Notes: generated from the letters alone by a model not told the origin. A stretch of 64,000 bases of DNA from an uncultured bacterium (GCA_905215775.1 CAJMRM010000005.1:1-64000); one strand, 5' to 3'; shown: positions 51,110-61,152, counted from the first letter of the stretch. Numbers and translations are program-made.

Positions 51110-53155
51110 ATGAAAGAGAATAAAAAGGTCAGGAATGTGCTGCAGAAATACATGCAGTGGCCCGTGGTACTCTCGGTCCTGGTCCTCTGCGCCAACGGGG
51201 CGGTGGGCCTGGTTTCCGGCAAAGCCGGTATGGTCATGGCCGTGTTTACGGTCCTGTATGCGTTCTGCGCGGGTATCCTCTTCTGGTATGGAAAAAAGCG
51301 GATCCTGACAGGGCTTGTGGGCTTTGCCGCGGATTTCGACCAGAGCCAGAAGAACCTGATGGCTTCCATGGAGCTGCCTTACGGGATCGCCGATGAAATG
51401 GGGCGGCTTTTATGGACCAACCGGGCGTTTTCGGCGGTGATCAAGGATGAAAAAAGCGCCAGGCGCAGTCTTACGGTCTTGTTCCCGGAGATCACAGAGG
51501 AGGGACTGGAAAAAATGGACCATGCTCTGGAGGTCCAGTGCGCGTATGGAGGAGCCATTTACAGGGTTTCCTTAAAGCGGGTGACGATCCAGTCGGACAG
51601 CGGCCTGCTCTCCGGTGCGCCGGGCCAGGAAACGGAGCAGCGGGTGCTGGCCGTATACCTTTACGATGAGACGAAGATCCATGAATATATGCAGGCCATC
51701 ACGGACCAGAAGATGGTGGCGGGCCTTATTTATCTGGACAACTATGACGAAGCGCTGGAGAGCGTGGAGGAGGTGCGCCGGTCGCTTTTGGTGGCCCTCA
51801 TCGACCGGAAGGTCAGCAAATACATTTCCGGCGTCAACGGCATCGTAAAAAAGATGGAAAAGGACAAATATTTCTTTGCCATCGAGCAGAAATATATGCC
51901 GTCTCTGGAGGAAGAACGGTTCAGCCTCCTGGAGGATGTTAAGACGGTCAATATTGGAAACGAGATGGCCGTTACCTTAAGTATCGGGATCGGCATCAAC
52001 GGCGATACGTATATCCGGAATTATGAGTACGCCCGGATCGCCATCGATATGGCCCTGGGCCGCGGCGGCGACCAGGCTGTGGTGAAAAATGGCGAACGGA
52101 TCCAGTATTACGGAGGAAAATCCCAGCAGCTGGAAAAGACGACCCGCGTGAAGGCCCGTGTCAAGGCCCACGCCCTCCGGGAGCTTCTGGAGACCAAGGA
52201 CCGCCTTCTGATCATGGGACATAAGATCGGGGACATCGACTCCTTCGGTTCAGCCATCGGCGTATACCGGATCGCTTCTGCCCTTGGAAAGAAGGCCCAT
52301 ATCGTCATCAACGAGGTTACCTCCTCGGTACGGCCCATGATGGACCGCTTTATCAATAACAGCGATTATCCCCAGGATCTTTTCCTTACGGGAGACGACG
52401 CGGCGGAGCTGGTGGATCCGTCCACAGCGCTTGTGGTGGTGGATGTGAACCGTCCCAGCTATACGGAAGAGCCCCAGCTTTTGAAGCTGGTGAAGACCAT
52501 CGTGGTCATCGACCATCACCGCCAGTCCAGCGAGATCATCAGCAACGCTACCCTATCCTATGTGGAGCCCTATGCCTCCTCAGCCTGTGAGCTGGTGGCG
52601 GAGATCTTACAGTATGTGACGGACAGCATCCGGATCAAATCTCTGGAGGCCGATGCCATGTACGCCGGTATTGTCATCGATACCAACAATTTTACAAACC
52701 AGGCCGGAGTCAGGACCTTCGAGGCCGCGGCATTCTTAAGGAGAAACGGCGCTGATGTGACCAGAGTAAGGAAGCTGTTCCGGGATAAAATGGAGGACTA
52801 CAAGGCCAGGGCCGAGGCGGTCCGCCAGGCGGAGGTCTTTGAGGGGGCCTTTGCCATCAGCGTATGCCCGGCTGAGAATGTGGAGAGTCCCACGGTGGTG
52901 GGAGCCCAGGCGGCCAACGAGCTTCTGGATATCATCGGGATCAAGGCCTCTGTGGTCCTGACCCCCTATAACGGAAAGATCTATGTCAGTGCCCGCTCCA
53001 TTGATGAGATCAACGTCCAGGTAATGATGGAAAAGCTGGGCGGAGGCGGACACAGGACCACCGCCGGAGCCCAGCTTCCCGGAGCGACTGTGGAAGAGGC
53101 AAAGGAAAAGATCAAAAATGTGATCCTGGCGATGAAAGAGAAAGGAGAATTTTAA
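51110..53155 (+). CDS. gdpP: cyclic-di-AMP phosphodiesterase GdpP
   Basis: Membrane-bound enzyme that hydrolyses c-di-AMP and so tunes potassium, wall and stress homeostasis. The 681 residues comprise two membrane segments (about 16-35 and 42-65), a PAS-like domain, a degenerate GGDEF domain (AGLIYLDNYDEALE; the GGDEF signature itself is lost), a DHH domain (MGHKIGDIDSFGSA, VDVNRP, VVIDHHR) and a DHHA1 domain ending GGGGHRTTAGAQ. It is directly followed by rplI and dnaB, the usual Firmicutes order. Confidence 0.96.
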   Translation: MKENKKVRNVLQKYMQWPVVLSVLVLCANGAVGLVSGKAGMVMAVFTVLYAFCAGILFWYGKKRILTGLVGFAADFDQSQKNLMASMELPYGIADEMGRLLWTNRAFSAVIKDEKSARRSLTVLFPEITEEGLEKMDHALEVQCAYGGAIYRVSLKRVTIQSDSGLLSGAPGQETEQRVLAVYLYDETKIHEYMQAITDQKMVAGLIYLDNYDEALESVEEVRRSLLVALIDRKVSKYISGVNGIVKKMEKDKYFFAIEQKYMPSLEEERFSLLEDVKTVNIGNEMAVTLSIGIGINGDTYIRNYEYARIAIDMALGRGGDQAVVKNGERIQYYGGKSQQLEKTTRVKARVKAHALRELLETKDRLLIMGHKIGDIDSFGSAIGVYRIASALGKKAHIVINEVTSSVRPMMDRFINNSDYPQDLFLTGDDAAELVDPSTALVVVDVNRPSYTEEPQLLKLVKTIVVIDHHRQSSEIISNATLSYVEPYASSACELVAEILQYVTDSIRIKSLEADAMYAGIVIDTNNFTNQAGVRTFEAAAFLRRNGADVTRVRKLFRDKMEDYKARAEAVRQAEVFEGAFAISVCPAENVESPTVVGAQAANELLDIIGIKASVVLTPYNGKIYVSARSIDEINVQVMMEKLGGGGHRTTAGAQLPGATVEEAKEKIKNVILAMKEKGEF

Positions 53156-53156
53156 C

Positions 53157-53603
53157 GTGGAAGTTGTATTATTAGAGGATGTAAAGGCACTTGGAAAAAA
53201 AGGACAGATCGTAAAGGTCAACGACGGCTATGCGAGAAACTTTATCCTTCCGAAGAAGCTGGGCGTGGAGGCCAATACGAAGAATCTGAATGATCTGAAG
53301 CTCCAGAAGGCCAACGAGGCCAGGGTGGCTGCTGAACAGCTGGCAGAAGCAAAGGCCCTGGCGGAAAAGATCGGCGAGCTTTCGGTGACAGTCTCCATCA
53401 AGGCCGGAGAGGGCGGAAGGACCTTCGGATCCGTTTCTACCAAGGAGATCGCCAAAGCGGCGGCCGACCAGCTGCACCTGGATATTGATAAGAAGAAAAT
53501 GGTCTTAACGGACCCCATCCGCAGCCTGGGGACCTTTGAGGTGCCCATCAAGCTCCATAAGGATGTAACTGCAAAGCTGAGAGTCAAGGTGACAGAGGCG
53601 TAA
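53157..53603 (+). CDS. rplI: 50S ribosomal protein L9
   Basis: A 148-residue L9: MEVVLLEDVKALGKKGQIVK with GYARNFILPKKLG, the connecting helix, and a C-terminal domain with TFGSVSTKEIA. L9 bridges ribosomes and helps keep the reading frame. The start is GTG, one base after the gdpP stop, using AAAGGAG inside the gdpP tail; translation is therefore coupled. Confidence 0.97.
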   Translation: MEVVLLEDVKALGKKGQIVKVNDGYARNFILPKKLGVEANTKNLNDLKLQKANEARVAAEQLAEAKALAEKIGELSVTVSIKAGEGGRTFGSVSTKEIAKAAADQLHLDIDKKKMVLTDPIRSLGTFEVPIKLHKDVTAKLRVKVTEA

Positions 53604-53607
53604 GGAT

Positions 53608-54945
<1,338 letters not shown>

Positions 54946-55002
54946 GGCCATTGAGACTGTATCTCAACATTTTTGGAATATTCTGGAACGTCCTCACATA
55001 TT

Positions 55003-55084
55003 ATGATACCAGGGTCGAAAGGTCAATACACCCGATGCAAGCCTGCTTGCGGGAGGGTGTTTGAACTTGAGACCCGGGTATCAT
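55003..55084. repeat. nested imperfect palindrome between dnaB and the MerR gene
   Basis: Outer arms ATGATACC (55003-55010) and GGTATCAT (55077-55084), then GGGTC/GACCC (55012-55016, 55071-55075), middle ACACCC/GGGTGT (55028-55033, 55055-55060), tip GCAAG/CTTGC (55037-55041, 55046-55050). There is no T-tract directly after it. Confidence 0.75.
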
Positions 55085-55126
55085 ATGACGAACAAAGTCA
55101 GTAATATGGAAAGGAAGAGGACAACC

Positions 55127-55795
55127 ATGGCAGACGCGCACTATCTGATTTCCGACGCCTCGAGAAAGGTGGATGTTGAATCCCACGTTCTCCGGTATTG
55201 GGAAGAAGAGCTGGAAATGAACATACCAAGGAATGAAATGGGACACAGATATTATACGGATCTTCACATCCGGCTTTTTAAGCAGATCAAGGAGCTGAAG
55301 GAGAAGGGATATCAGCTCAAGGCCATTAAAGCGGCGCTTGCCAGATCTCTGGAATCAGACGGAGAGGTGGTTGTCCCCAGTGATATTCTGGAGGAGGATG
55401 TTGTGGCTGCTTTAAAGGATTGTACAGAAAACGAGGACGAGAAGGTAAAGACCATGGACGACCGGGCTCTGACCGCCATGATGGCGGAAGAGCGTGCGGA
55501 GCAGTTCCGCGCCATGCTGGGCCGGATGATCGGACAGGCCATTGAGGAAAACAACGAGAAGCTGAGTCAGGATATCAGCCGTATGGTCAACGATAAGGTC
55601 TTAAAAGAGGTGGATTACCTGATGCGGGTGGCTGACGAAAGGGACGAGGAGCGGTTCCGCCAGCTGGATGAGACGATCCGCCTGTATCAGCGGGAAAACA
55701 GGGGAAAGGCGGAGGCCGCCGCTTCCCGGATCCCGTTTTTCTCCGGGGGCTTTGGAAAAAAGAAGAAGTTTGGGAGAAATGGGAACAAGCTGTAA
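55127..55795 (+). CDS. MerR-type helix-turn-helix regulator
   Basis: A 222-residue protein. Residues 5-70 are a MerR-like winged helix (LISDASRKVDVESHVLRYWE, NEMGHRYYTDLHIRLFKQI), followed by a long helical, charged region with coiled-coil character (about 110-200) and a basic Gly/Lys end. No Cys-rich metal site is seen. Target unknown. ATG 55127 (GAAGAGG upstream) gives the usual N-terminus; other in-frame ATGs at 55106 and 55085 are possible. The gene follows the gdpP-rplI-dnaB run after a palindrome. Confidence 0.8.
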   Translation: MADAHYLISDASRKVDVESHVLRYWEEELEMNIPRNEMGHRYYTDLHIRLFKQIKELKEKGYQLKAIKAALARSLESDGEVVVPSDILEEDVVAALKDCTENEDEKVKTMDDRALTAMMAEERAEQFRAMLGRMIGQAIEENNEKLSQDISRMVNDKVLKEVDYLMRVADERDEERFRQLDETIRLYQRENRGKAEAAASRIPFFSGGFGKKKKFGRNGNKL

Positions 55796-55816
55796 AACAA
55801 AAATGGATACAACAAA

Positions 55817-55853
55817 AAAGCTGCTGTCGCAAATAAAGCGCAGCAGCTTTTAT
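55817..55853. terminator. bidirectional terminator between MerR gene and ferredoxin
   Basis: AAAGCTGCTG (55817-55826) pairs with CAGCAGCTTT (55841-55850). On the minus strand six T follow, ending the ferredoxin transcript; the plus strand has TTTTAT. Confidence 0.88.
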
Positions 55854-55876
55854 GTATTCTCTTAATACGTGAGATA

Positions 55877-56047
55877 TTAGCCCTCGCTGATAGCGCCAGT
55901 GGGACATACACCTGCACATGTTCCGCAGCTGATGCATGCATCTGCATCGATCTCGTATTTGCCGTCTCCCTGAGAGATTGCATTTACCGGACATTCGCCA
56001 GCGCAGGAACCGCAGCTAACGCAAGTATCGTTAATTACATATGCCAT
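55877..56047 (-). CDS. 2[4Fe-4S] ferredoxin
   Basis: A 56-residue clostridial-type ferredoxin. Two cluster motifs CxxCxxCxxxC are complete: Cys9, 12, 15, 19 in TCVSCGSCAGECP and Cys38, 41, 44, 48 in ACISCGTCAGVCP. It carries low-potential electrons between anaerobic enzymes such as pyruvate:ferredoxin oxidoreductase and hydrogenase. A perfect AAAGGAGG precedes ATG 56047. Single-gene transcript with terminator. GC content is lower than in neighbours, as is usual for very highly expressed clostridial genes. Confidence 0.95.
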   Translation of the reverse strand: MAYVINDTCVSCGSCAGECPVNAISQGDGKYEIDADACISCGTCAGVCPTGAISEG

Positions 56048-56143
56048 GATGAATTACCTCCTTTTTTTATCATTGTATACATTCTATAATAAACATTGAA
56101 AATATTCAAGAGGAATTTTCAAGAAACACAGGGAACCGGTGTA

Positions 56144-57319
56144 TTATTTCTCAAACACGACCTCTCCGCCCAGGACGGTCATGGAGCAGTCCAGGATGGC
56201 GTGGATATCCTCCAGGGGGCTCTTTTCAAAGACGGCAAAGTTGGCTTTTTTGCCCGGAGTGATGGAGCCGTGGGTGTCCTTTACGTCCATGAGCTCGGCC
56301 GCGTTGATGGTGCCGCACCGGATGGCTTCCATGGGAGTCATTCCGTTCTCCACCATCAGGATGCACTCAAAGCCGGTCATATCGTATTTATTGAAGGGGG
56401 TTCCCGCATCGGTTCCCAGGGCGATCTTAACGCCTGCCTTATGGGCGCGGCGGAAGGTATCCTGGTGGGCGTCGATGGTCTTTTCTACTTTTTTCACCAT
56501 GTAATCGGGGATCCCGGCGTCAGTGCCGTATTTTTTGATCCAGTAGGGAGCGGCCAGGGTGGGAACGAAGAATACGTTGTGCTCCTTCATAAAGTCAAAG
56601 CACCAGTCGTCCATGAAGAAGCCGTGCTCAATGGAGTCCACGCCGGCCCTCAGCGCGTTTTTGATGCCCTCCATGCCCTGGGCGTGGGTGAAGGTCTTAG
56701 CGCCTGCCTTGTGTGCCTCTTCGATGGCTGCGCGGAGCTCTTCCTCAGTCATCTGCGGGGAGCCCGGTTCAACACCCTTGGTCATAACGCCGCCGGTGGC
56801 CATGACCTTGATCCAGTTGGCTCCGGCCTTTAACTGCTCTCTGGCTGCCTTTCTGCAGTCGTCGGGACCATCGGCTTCGCGGCCGGAATCGTGACCGTGT
56901 CCTCCGGTCATACAGATGCAGCGGCATGCGGTCTGCATTTCAGGAGCCTGGATCTCACCCTTTAACTGCGCGTTGTGGAGGTCCACATCGATATATTTAG
57001 GAGCACCTGCGTCGCGGATGTAGGTCACGCCGGAATTCAGCAGTGTTTTTAAGTTTTTAAGCGCACGGATGGTGACTGCGGCGTCGGAAATGGTTTCCCT
57101 TGCGCCGGTCCCGGCGTCGGAGCACATATGTACATGGCAGTTGAAAAGTCCGGGAAGCACAGTTTTTCCGCCCAGATCCACGACCTTTGCGCCCTCGGGA
57201 GCAGCGATGCCGGCTCCCACCTCTTTGATCATGCCGTTTTCCACCAGGATGCTGCCGCCGGCGAGTACGGTCTGGCCGATCACATCCACAAGGTTTCCGT
57301 TGGTAAATAATGTGGTCAT
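56144..57319 (-). CDS. amidohydrolase-superfamily hydrolase (imidazolonepropionase/prolidase-like)
   Basis: A 391-residue TIM-barrel amidohydrolase: metal site LFNCHVHMC (His-x-His), the carboxylated-Lys strand ANWIKVMATGG, then TFTHAQG, SIEHGFF and LGTDAGTP. Close relatives cleave Xaa-Pro or Xaa-Arg dipeptides or imidazolones; the exact substrate is not predictable. AGGAGGAA precedes the start. It stands back to back with an M20 hydrolase gene, so the two may act on related peptides or amides. Confidence 0.9.
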   Translation of the reverse strand: MTTLFTNGNLVDVIGQTVLAGGSILVENGMIKEVGAGIAAPEGAKVVDLGGKTVLPGLFNCHVHMCSDAGTGARETISDAAVTIRALKNLKTLLNSGVTYIRDAGAPKYIDVDLHNAQLKGEIQAPEMQTACRCICMTGGHGHDSGREADGPDDCRKAAREQLKAGANWIKVMATGGVMTKGVEPGSPQMTEEELRAAIEEAHKAGAKTFTHAQGMEGIKNALRAGVDSIEHGFFMDDWCFDFMKEHNVFFVPTLAAPYWIKKYGTDAGIPDYMVKKVEKTIDAHQDTFRRAHKAGVKIALGTDAGTPFNKYDMTGFECILMVENGMTPMEAIRCGTINAAELMDVKDTHGSITPGKKANFAVFEKSPLEDIHAILDCSMTVLGGEVVFEK

Positions 57320-57457
57320 AAGATTCCTCCTAAATCAGATATAGTTTCCTGAATAAAAAGTCTATCTATATTATATCAGTAATTTGGGATATGACAATAA
57401 AATTGTGGAGAAAATTGCGCCAGATCAGAAAAAAACATAAAAGACTCTGCTATGTCC

Positions 57458-57486
57458 TTGTGAAAACGGAGAGAAGATGGTACAAT
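57458..57486 (+). promoter_or_regulatory. promoter within leader element copy 2
   Basis: TTGTGA (57458-57463), 17-base spacer, TACAAT (57481-57486), the -10 lying in the block shared with 44199. Confidence 0.6.
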
Positions 57487-57548
57487 GTCCATGGACGCTG
57501 CGCATTGCGCATACCGGTTTCTGCGTGCGCCGCAGAAATTCCGGGCGC
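57477..57548 (+). repeat. leader element copy 2, before an M20 gene
   Basis: Matches copy 1 (44199-44272): ATGGTACAATGTCCATG, variable middle, ATACCGGTTTCTGCGT (57511-57526), GCAGA, TCCGGGCGC. The hairpin CCGG-UU-UCUGC/GCAGA-CCGG with a seven-base loop is kept although the loop sequence differs. GTCCATGGAC is a perfect palindrome here. Confidence 0.65.
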
Positions 57549-57626
57549 AGAAAATCCTCCGGAGGGGCAGCGCCGCCTCCCGAGGGGGAAACAAACAGGA
57601 AAAAGGAGCATGGAGGGGAACGGATC

Positions 57627-58763
57627 ATGGATATGACAGGAATGAAGCATGAGATCGAAGCGCTTGCAGAGGCCCACAGAGAGGAATTTGAGGCAGTGAG
57701 CGCCTGTATTTTTGAACATCCGGAGCTGGCGTTTCAGGAAAAAATGGCACAGAACGAATTATGCAGTCTTCTGGAGCGCCACGGCTTTTCTGTAAAGCGG
57801 GGAGCGGGATCCCTGGATACGGCCTTTGTGGCGGAATATAACAGCGGAAAGCCGGGAATGACCTTTGCATTTTTGTGCGAGTACGACGCCCTTCCCGAGC
57901 TGGGACACGCCTGCGGCCATAACCTTATCGGTACCAGCGGCGCCGGGGCAGGAGTGGTTTTAAAGGAGATCATGGAAAAATACGGCATCGGCGGAACACT
58001 GAAGGTATTTGGCACGCCGGCGGAGGAAAATGGAAGCGGAAAGATCACCATGCTGGACGAAGGGATCTTTGAAGGCGTGGACATGTCCCTGATCATGCAT
58101 CCCAGCGACCTGTCCATGGCCGACGATATTTCCTTTGCGGCTGTGAATAAGGTGTATACCTTTAAGGGGAAACCGGCCCATACGGCAGCCTGTCCCTGGG
58201 TGGGAGCCAGCGCTTTAAACGGTGTGATGCAGATGTTCCATGCCGTCGATTCCCAGAGACTCCATTTTAAGGATTATACAAGGGTACACGGAATCGTCCT
58301 GGAAGGCGGTACTGCCGTGAACATCGTTCCCGAGCGGGCTGTATGCAAATTTAATATCCGCGCTCTGGATTCGGAATATTTAAAGGAAGTGATCGCCGTC
58401 ATCGACCGGTGCGCCCAGGGTGCGGCCATGTGTGCCGGCGTGGAGGTGGAGATCTCCCAGGACGGCTATCTTATTGAGGATGTGAGAAACGACCGGAGAC
58501 TGGTGGAGGCCGTGGAAAACAACATGAACTTCATCGGCGAGCACCACATTCCCAGGGACCTGACCCAGGGGATCGGCTCCACAGACGTGGGCAACGTGAC
58601 CCACGCCATGCCTGCGGCCCAGTTTTATATCGGCGTCGGCGAGGGCCTGGGGACCCATACGGCTCCCTTTGCGGAGGCCTCCGGCGGACCGGCAGGCAAG
58701 CGGGCGCTTCTGGCGGCTGTGAAGGTGCTGGCTATGACGGGACTGGATATGATGGCGGAATAG
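57627..58763 (+). CDS. M20-family amidohydrolase
   Basis: A 378-residue M20 peptidase-family hydrolase related to AbgB/aminobenzoyl-glutamate hydrolases. Zinc and catalytic motifs: LCEYDALPELGHACGHNL, GTPAEENGSGK, and the dimer domain FKGKPAHTAACPW. Shorter than the other two M20 proteins here and of a different subgroup. ATG 57627 follows AAGGAGCATGGAGGGG; the frame is open back to 57477, but that part is the leader element. Substrate unknown, probably a small N-acylated amino acid or dipeptide. Confidence 0.88.
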   Translation: MDMTGMKHEIEALAEAHREEFEAVSACIFEHPELAFQEKMAQNELCSLLERHGFSVKRGAGSLDTAFVAEYNSGKPGMTFAFLCEYDALPELGHACGHNLIGTSGAGAGVVLKEIMEKYGIGGTLKVFGTPAEENGSGKITMLDEGIFEGVDMSLIMHPSDLSMADDISFAAVNKVYTFKGKPAHTAACPWVGASALNGVMQMFHAVDSQRLHFKDYTRVHGIVLEGGTAVNIVPERAVCKFNIRALDSEYLKEVIAVIDRCAQGAAMCAGVEVEISQDGYLIEDVRNDRRLVEAVENNMNFIGEHHIPRDLTQGIGSTDVGNVTHAMPAAQFYIGVGEGLGTHTAPFAEASGGPAGKRALLAAVKVLAMTGLDMMAE

Positions 58764-58816
58764 ACCGGATCCGCGCCGGCGGCTGGAAGCCGCCATGGAT
58801 TTCAGGATAGGAGCAG

Positions 58817-58863
58817 GGCAGACGGCAGAACGAGCAGAGGAAGGCTCCGCCGTCTGCCTTTTT
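58817..58863 (+). terminator. intrinsic terminator of the M20 gene
   Basis: GGCAGACGG (58817-58825) pairs with CCGTCTGCC (58850-58858), then five T. The rarA gene converges from the other side. Confidence 0.85.
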
Positions 58864-58883
58864 ATGCCCGGAGGAAGGGGGAG

Positions 58884-60224
58884 CTATGCCGGACCGGCGG
58901 GAGGCTCTCCCTTTTCCCGGAACCTTTGCACCTCTTCCAGCCGTTCCGCCTGTTTTCTTTCTTCTCCCGCCTCATTGGGGATGTAGTACCGGGTTCCCCT
59001 TAAGGATTCCGGCAGACATTCCATGCGGGCGATCTTCTCCTTCGTATCGTGGGCGTAGACATAGCCCTTTCCGTAATCCAGCTCCTTCATAAGCCCGGTG
59101 GGCGCGTTGCGGATCACCAGGGGGACCGGCTCGGACAGCATGTTCAAGGCGTCCTTTTTGGCATGCTCGTAGGCCATGTAGACCGAATTGGACCGGGGCG
59201 CCAGGGACAGATAGACCACAGCATGGGTCAGGTGGATATTGCATTCCGGCATTCCCAGGAAGTGGCAGGCCTGGTAAACGGAGACTGCCAGGGAAAGGGC
59301 GTTATTATCTGCCAGTCCGATGTCCTCGGTGGCAAACCGGATCAGCCGCCGGGCAATGTACAGGGGATCCTCCCCGGCCTCCAGCATCCGGGCCAGCCAG
59401 TAGACGGCGGCATCGGGATCGCTGTTGCGCATGGATTTGTGGAGGGCGGAGATCAGGTTATAATGCTCTTCCCCGTTCTTATCGTACAGAAGGGATTTTT
59501 TGCTGATGCACTGCTCCAGCACCTCCCGGGTCACAATGGTCTTTTCCGGTGTGATGGTCCCGTTGGTCACAGCCATCTCCAGCACGTTAAGAGCCGTTCT
59601 GGCGTCCCCGCCCGCAAAGGCCGCAATGGCGGAGATGAGCTCCTCTCCGATCTCCACATTCAGGTAGCCGAAGCCCCTGGGGCTTTTTAAGGCATGGCGG
59701 AGAAGCTCTGTCAGGTCGTCGGCGGAGAGGGGCTGGAGAACGAAAACACGGCACCGGGACAAAAGAGCCGCGTTGATCTCAAAGGACGGGTTTTCCGTGG
59801 TGGCCCCGATGAGGATGATGCTCCCCTTTTCCACATAAGGGAGAAATGCGTCCTGCTGGGCCTTATTGAAGCGGTGGATCTCGTCCACAAACACCAGGGT
59901 CCGGAGGCCGGAGCGGCGGCTCAGCTCGGCCCTTGCCATGACCTCCTTGATTTCCTTGATCCCGCTGGTGACGGCGCTGAAATTCACGAAGTCGGCGTGG
60001 GTCCTTCTGGCGATGATGCTGGCCAGAGTGGTCTTTCCGACGCCGGGAGGACCCCAGAAGATCATAGAAGGGATCTGGTCCTGGTCGATGAGCTGGCGCA
60101 AAAGCTTGCCTTTTCCCAACAGGTGCTTCTGGCCCACAAAGGTTTCCAGAGACTCCGGCCGCAGCCGGCTGGCCAGAGGAGACATGGTCTCTTTGTAATC
60201 GAACATGGATAACTGTTCCATCAT
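58884..60224 (-). CDS. rarA: replication-associated recombination protein RarA (AAA+ ATPase)
   Basis: A 446-residue clamp-loader-like AAA+ protein acting at stalled replication forks. Seen: FVGQKHLLG, Walker A WGPPGVGKTTLAS, Walker B VDEIHRFNKAQQD, sensor GATTENPSFEINAALLSRC, and the C-terminal MgsA/tetramerisation part (LISALHKSMRNSDPDAA). Start choice is uncertain: ATG 60224 (MMEQLSMFDY) has GGTGAG nearby, whereas ATG 60236 has almost no ribosome site. Confidence 0.95.
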   Translation of the reverse strand: MMEQLSMFDYKETMSPLASRLRPESLETFVGQKHLLGKGKLLRQLIDQDQIPSMIFWGPPGVGKTTLASIIARRTHADFVNFSAVTSGIKEIKEVMARAELSRRSGLRTLVFVDEIHRFNKAQQDAFLPYVEKGSIILIGATTENPSFEINAALLSRCRVFVLQPLSADDLTELLRHALKSPRGFGYLNVEIGEELISAIAAFAGGDARTALNVLEMAVTNGTITPEKTIVTREVLEQCISKKSLLYDKNGEEHYNLISALHKSMRNSDPDAAVYWLARMLEAGEDPLYIARRLIRFATEDIGLADNNALSLAVSVYQACHFLGMPECNIHLTHAVVYLSLAPRSNSVYMAYEHAKKDALNMLSEPVPLVIRNAPTGLMKELDYGKGYVYAHDTKEKIARMECLPESLRGTRYYIPNEAGEERKQAERLEEVQRFREKGEPPAGPA

Positions 60225-60368
60225 ACTGCTCACCATCCTGTATATTTTGCCGGAGCCCGTCCGGATTCCGGGTCGCCGCCGGTTTCAGTTCCTCCGGAAA
60301 CGGCGCAAAAGATTTCTGATATCAGTGTAGCACGCGGGAGAGGGCTGTGCAAGCGCCGGTCCGGAAAC

Positions 60369-60401
60369 AATGTAAACTATAAAAATAAATCAGTTGACAA
60401 T
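60369..60401 (+). promoter_or_regulatory. BirA-like operator 1 upstream of bioY
   Basis: AATGTAAAC (60369-60377), 15 bases, GTTGACAAT (60393-60401). This inverted-repeat shape fits the BirA box. Its right arm contains the -35 box. Confidence 0.75.
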
Positions 60402-60421
60402 TTGAAAACCTCTGTTATAAT
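60394..60421 (+). promoter_or_regulatory. promoter of bioY
   Basis: TTGACA (60394-60399), 16-base spacer, TATAAT (60416-60421). Confidence 0.8.
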
Positions 60422-60451
60422 GTAAACATGAATATGGTTCTGGTTGACAAT
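60419..60451 (+). promoter_or_regulatory. BirA-like operator 2 upstream of bioY
   Basis: An exact second copy of both arms: AATGTAAAC (60419-60427), 15 bases, GTTGACAAT (60443-60451). It overlaps the -10 box and the expected transcript start. Confidence 0.75.
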
Positions 60452-60516
60452 ATGACGGAGCCGGAGCTTTCCGGAACCGGGCCACCAGAGGAAATCCACA
60501 GAGGAGAATCAATATT

Positions 60517-61086
60517 ATGGAAAAAACTGCTTCACTGAAAAAGGGAAGAATGACGACGGTTCAAATGACGGTCACGGCGCTGATGACGGCGGTGCTGTGT
60601 ATTTTTGGCCCCATGGCCCTGCCCATCCCCATAAGTCCGGTGCCCATCAGTCTGACGAATCTGGTGCTTTATTTTATGGTCTACATCCTGGGAATGAAGG
60701 GCTCTCTCATGAGCTTTGGCCTGTATCTGCTTCTGGGGGCCGCAGGACTTCCTGTGTTTTCCGGCTTTGCGGGCGGACTTGGGAAGCTGGCCGGTCCCAC
60801 GGGCGGCTACCTTCTGGGCTTTATCTTTATGACCCTGGCCGCGGGCTTTGCAGTGGAACGGTTCCCGGACTGCCGGTTCCTCCATGGGATCGGAATGGTT
60901 CTGGGTACGGCCATATGCTACCTGTTCGGGACCGTATGGCTGGCGGAGCAGATGTCGCTTACGTTTACGGCGGCTCTTGGCGTTGGCGTGCTCCCGTACC
61001 TTCCCGGAGACGCGGTGAAGATCCTTCTGGTTGTGACCCTCGGGCCGAAGCTGCAGAGGTCCGTAAGGCCCATCCTTTCCAGATGA
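60517..61086 (+). CDS. bioY: BioY biotin transporter (S component)
   Basis: A 189-residue membrane protein with about six hydrophobic segments and the BioY motifs GPMALPIPISPVPISLTNL and GAAGLPVFSGFAGGLGKLAGPTGGYLLGF (read in parts). It captures biotin and works with the general ECF energising module, whose genes are not in the window. Two BirA-like boxes at the promoter indicate repression when biotin is plentiful. No biotin synthesis genes are nearby, so the cell may be a biotin scavenger; that cannot be judged from this window alone. Confidence 0.93.
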   Translation: MEKTASLKKGRMTTVQMTVTALMTAVLCIFGPMALPIPISPVPISLTNLVLYFMVYILGMKGSLMSFGLYLLLGAAGLPVFSGFAGGLGKLAGPTGGYLLGFIFMTLAAGFAVERFPDCRFLHGIGMVLGTAICYLFGTVWLAEQMSLTFTAALGVGVLPYLPGDAVKILLVVTLGPKLQRSVRPILSR

Positions 61087-61109
61087 CCGTTTGAGAATAG
61101 AAAAGCAAG

Positions 61110-61152
61110 AACGTCCGGAGTCCTGCCAAAGGGGCCCGGGCGTTTCTTTTTT
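61110..61152 (+). terminator. probable terminator of bioY
   Basis: AACG and TCCGG (61110-61118) can pair with CCCGGG and CGTT (61135-61144), followed by TCTTTTTT. Confidence 0.6.

Larger units (their letters stand above)
57320..57626. other. 307-base divergent intergenic region
   Basis: Between the minus-strand amidohydrolase and the plus-strand M20 gene. It contains AT-rich sequence near 57345-57420, the promoter at 57458-57486, leader element copy 2, and a G/C-rich stretch with the stem CCTCCGGAGG (57557-57566) before the ribosome site. Confidence 0.6.

Noticed and set aside
57477..57626. Open frame upstream of the M20 gene that could extend its N-terminus by 50 residues
   Set aside because: It overlaps the promoter and leader element, lacks a ribosome site, and its residues are not M20-like.
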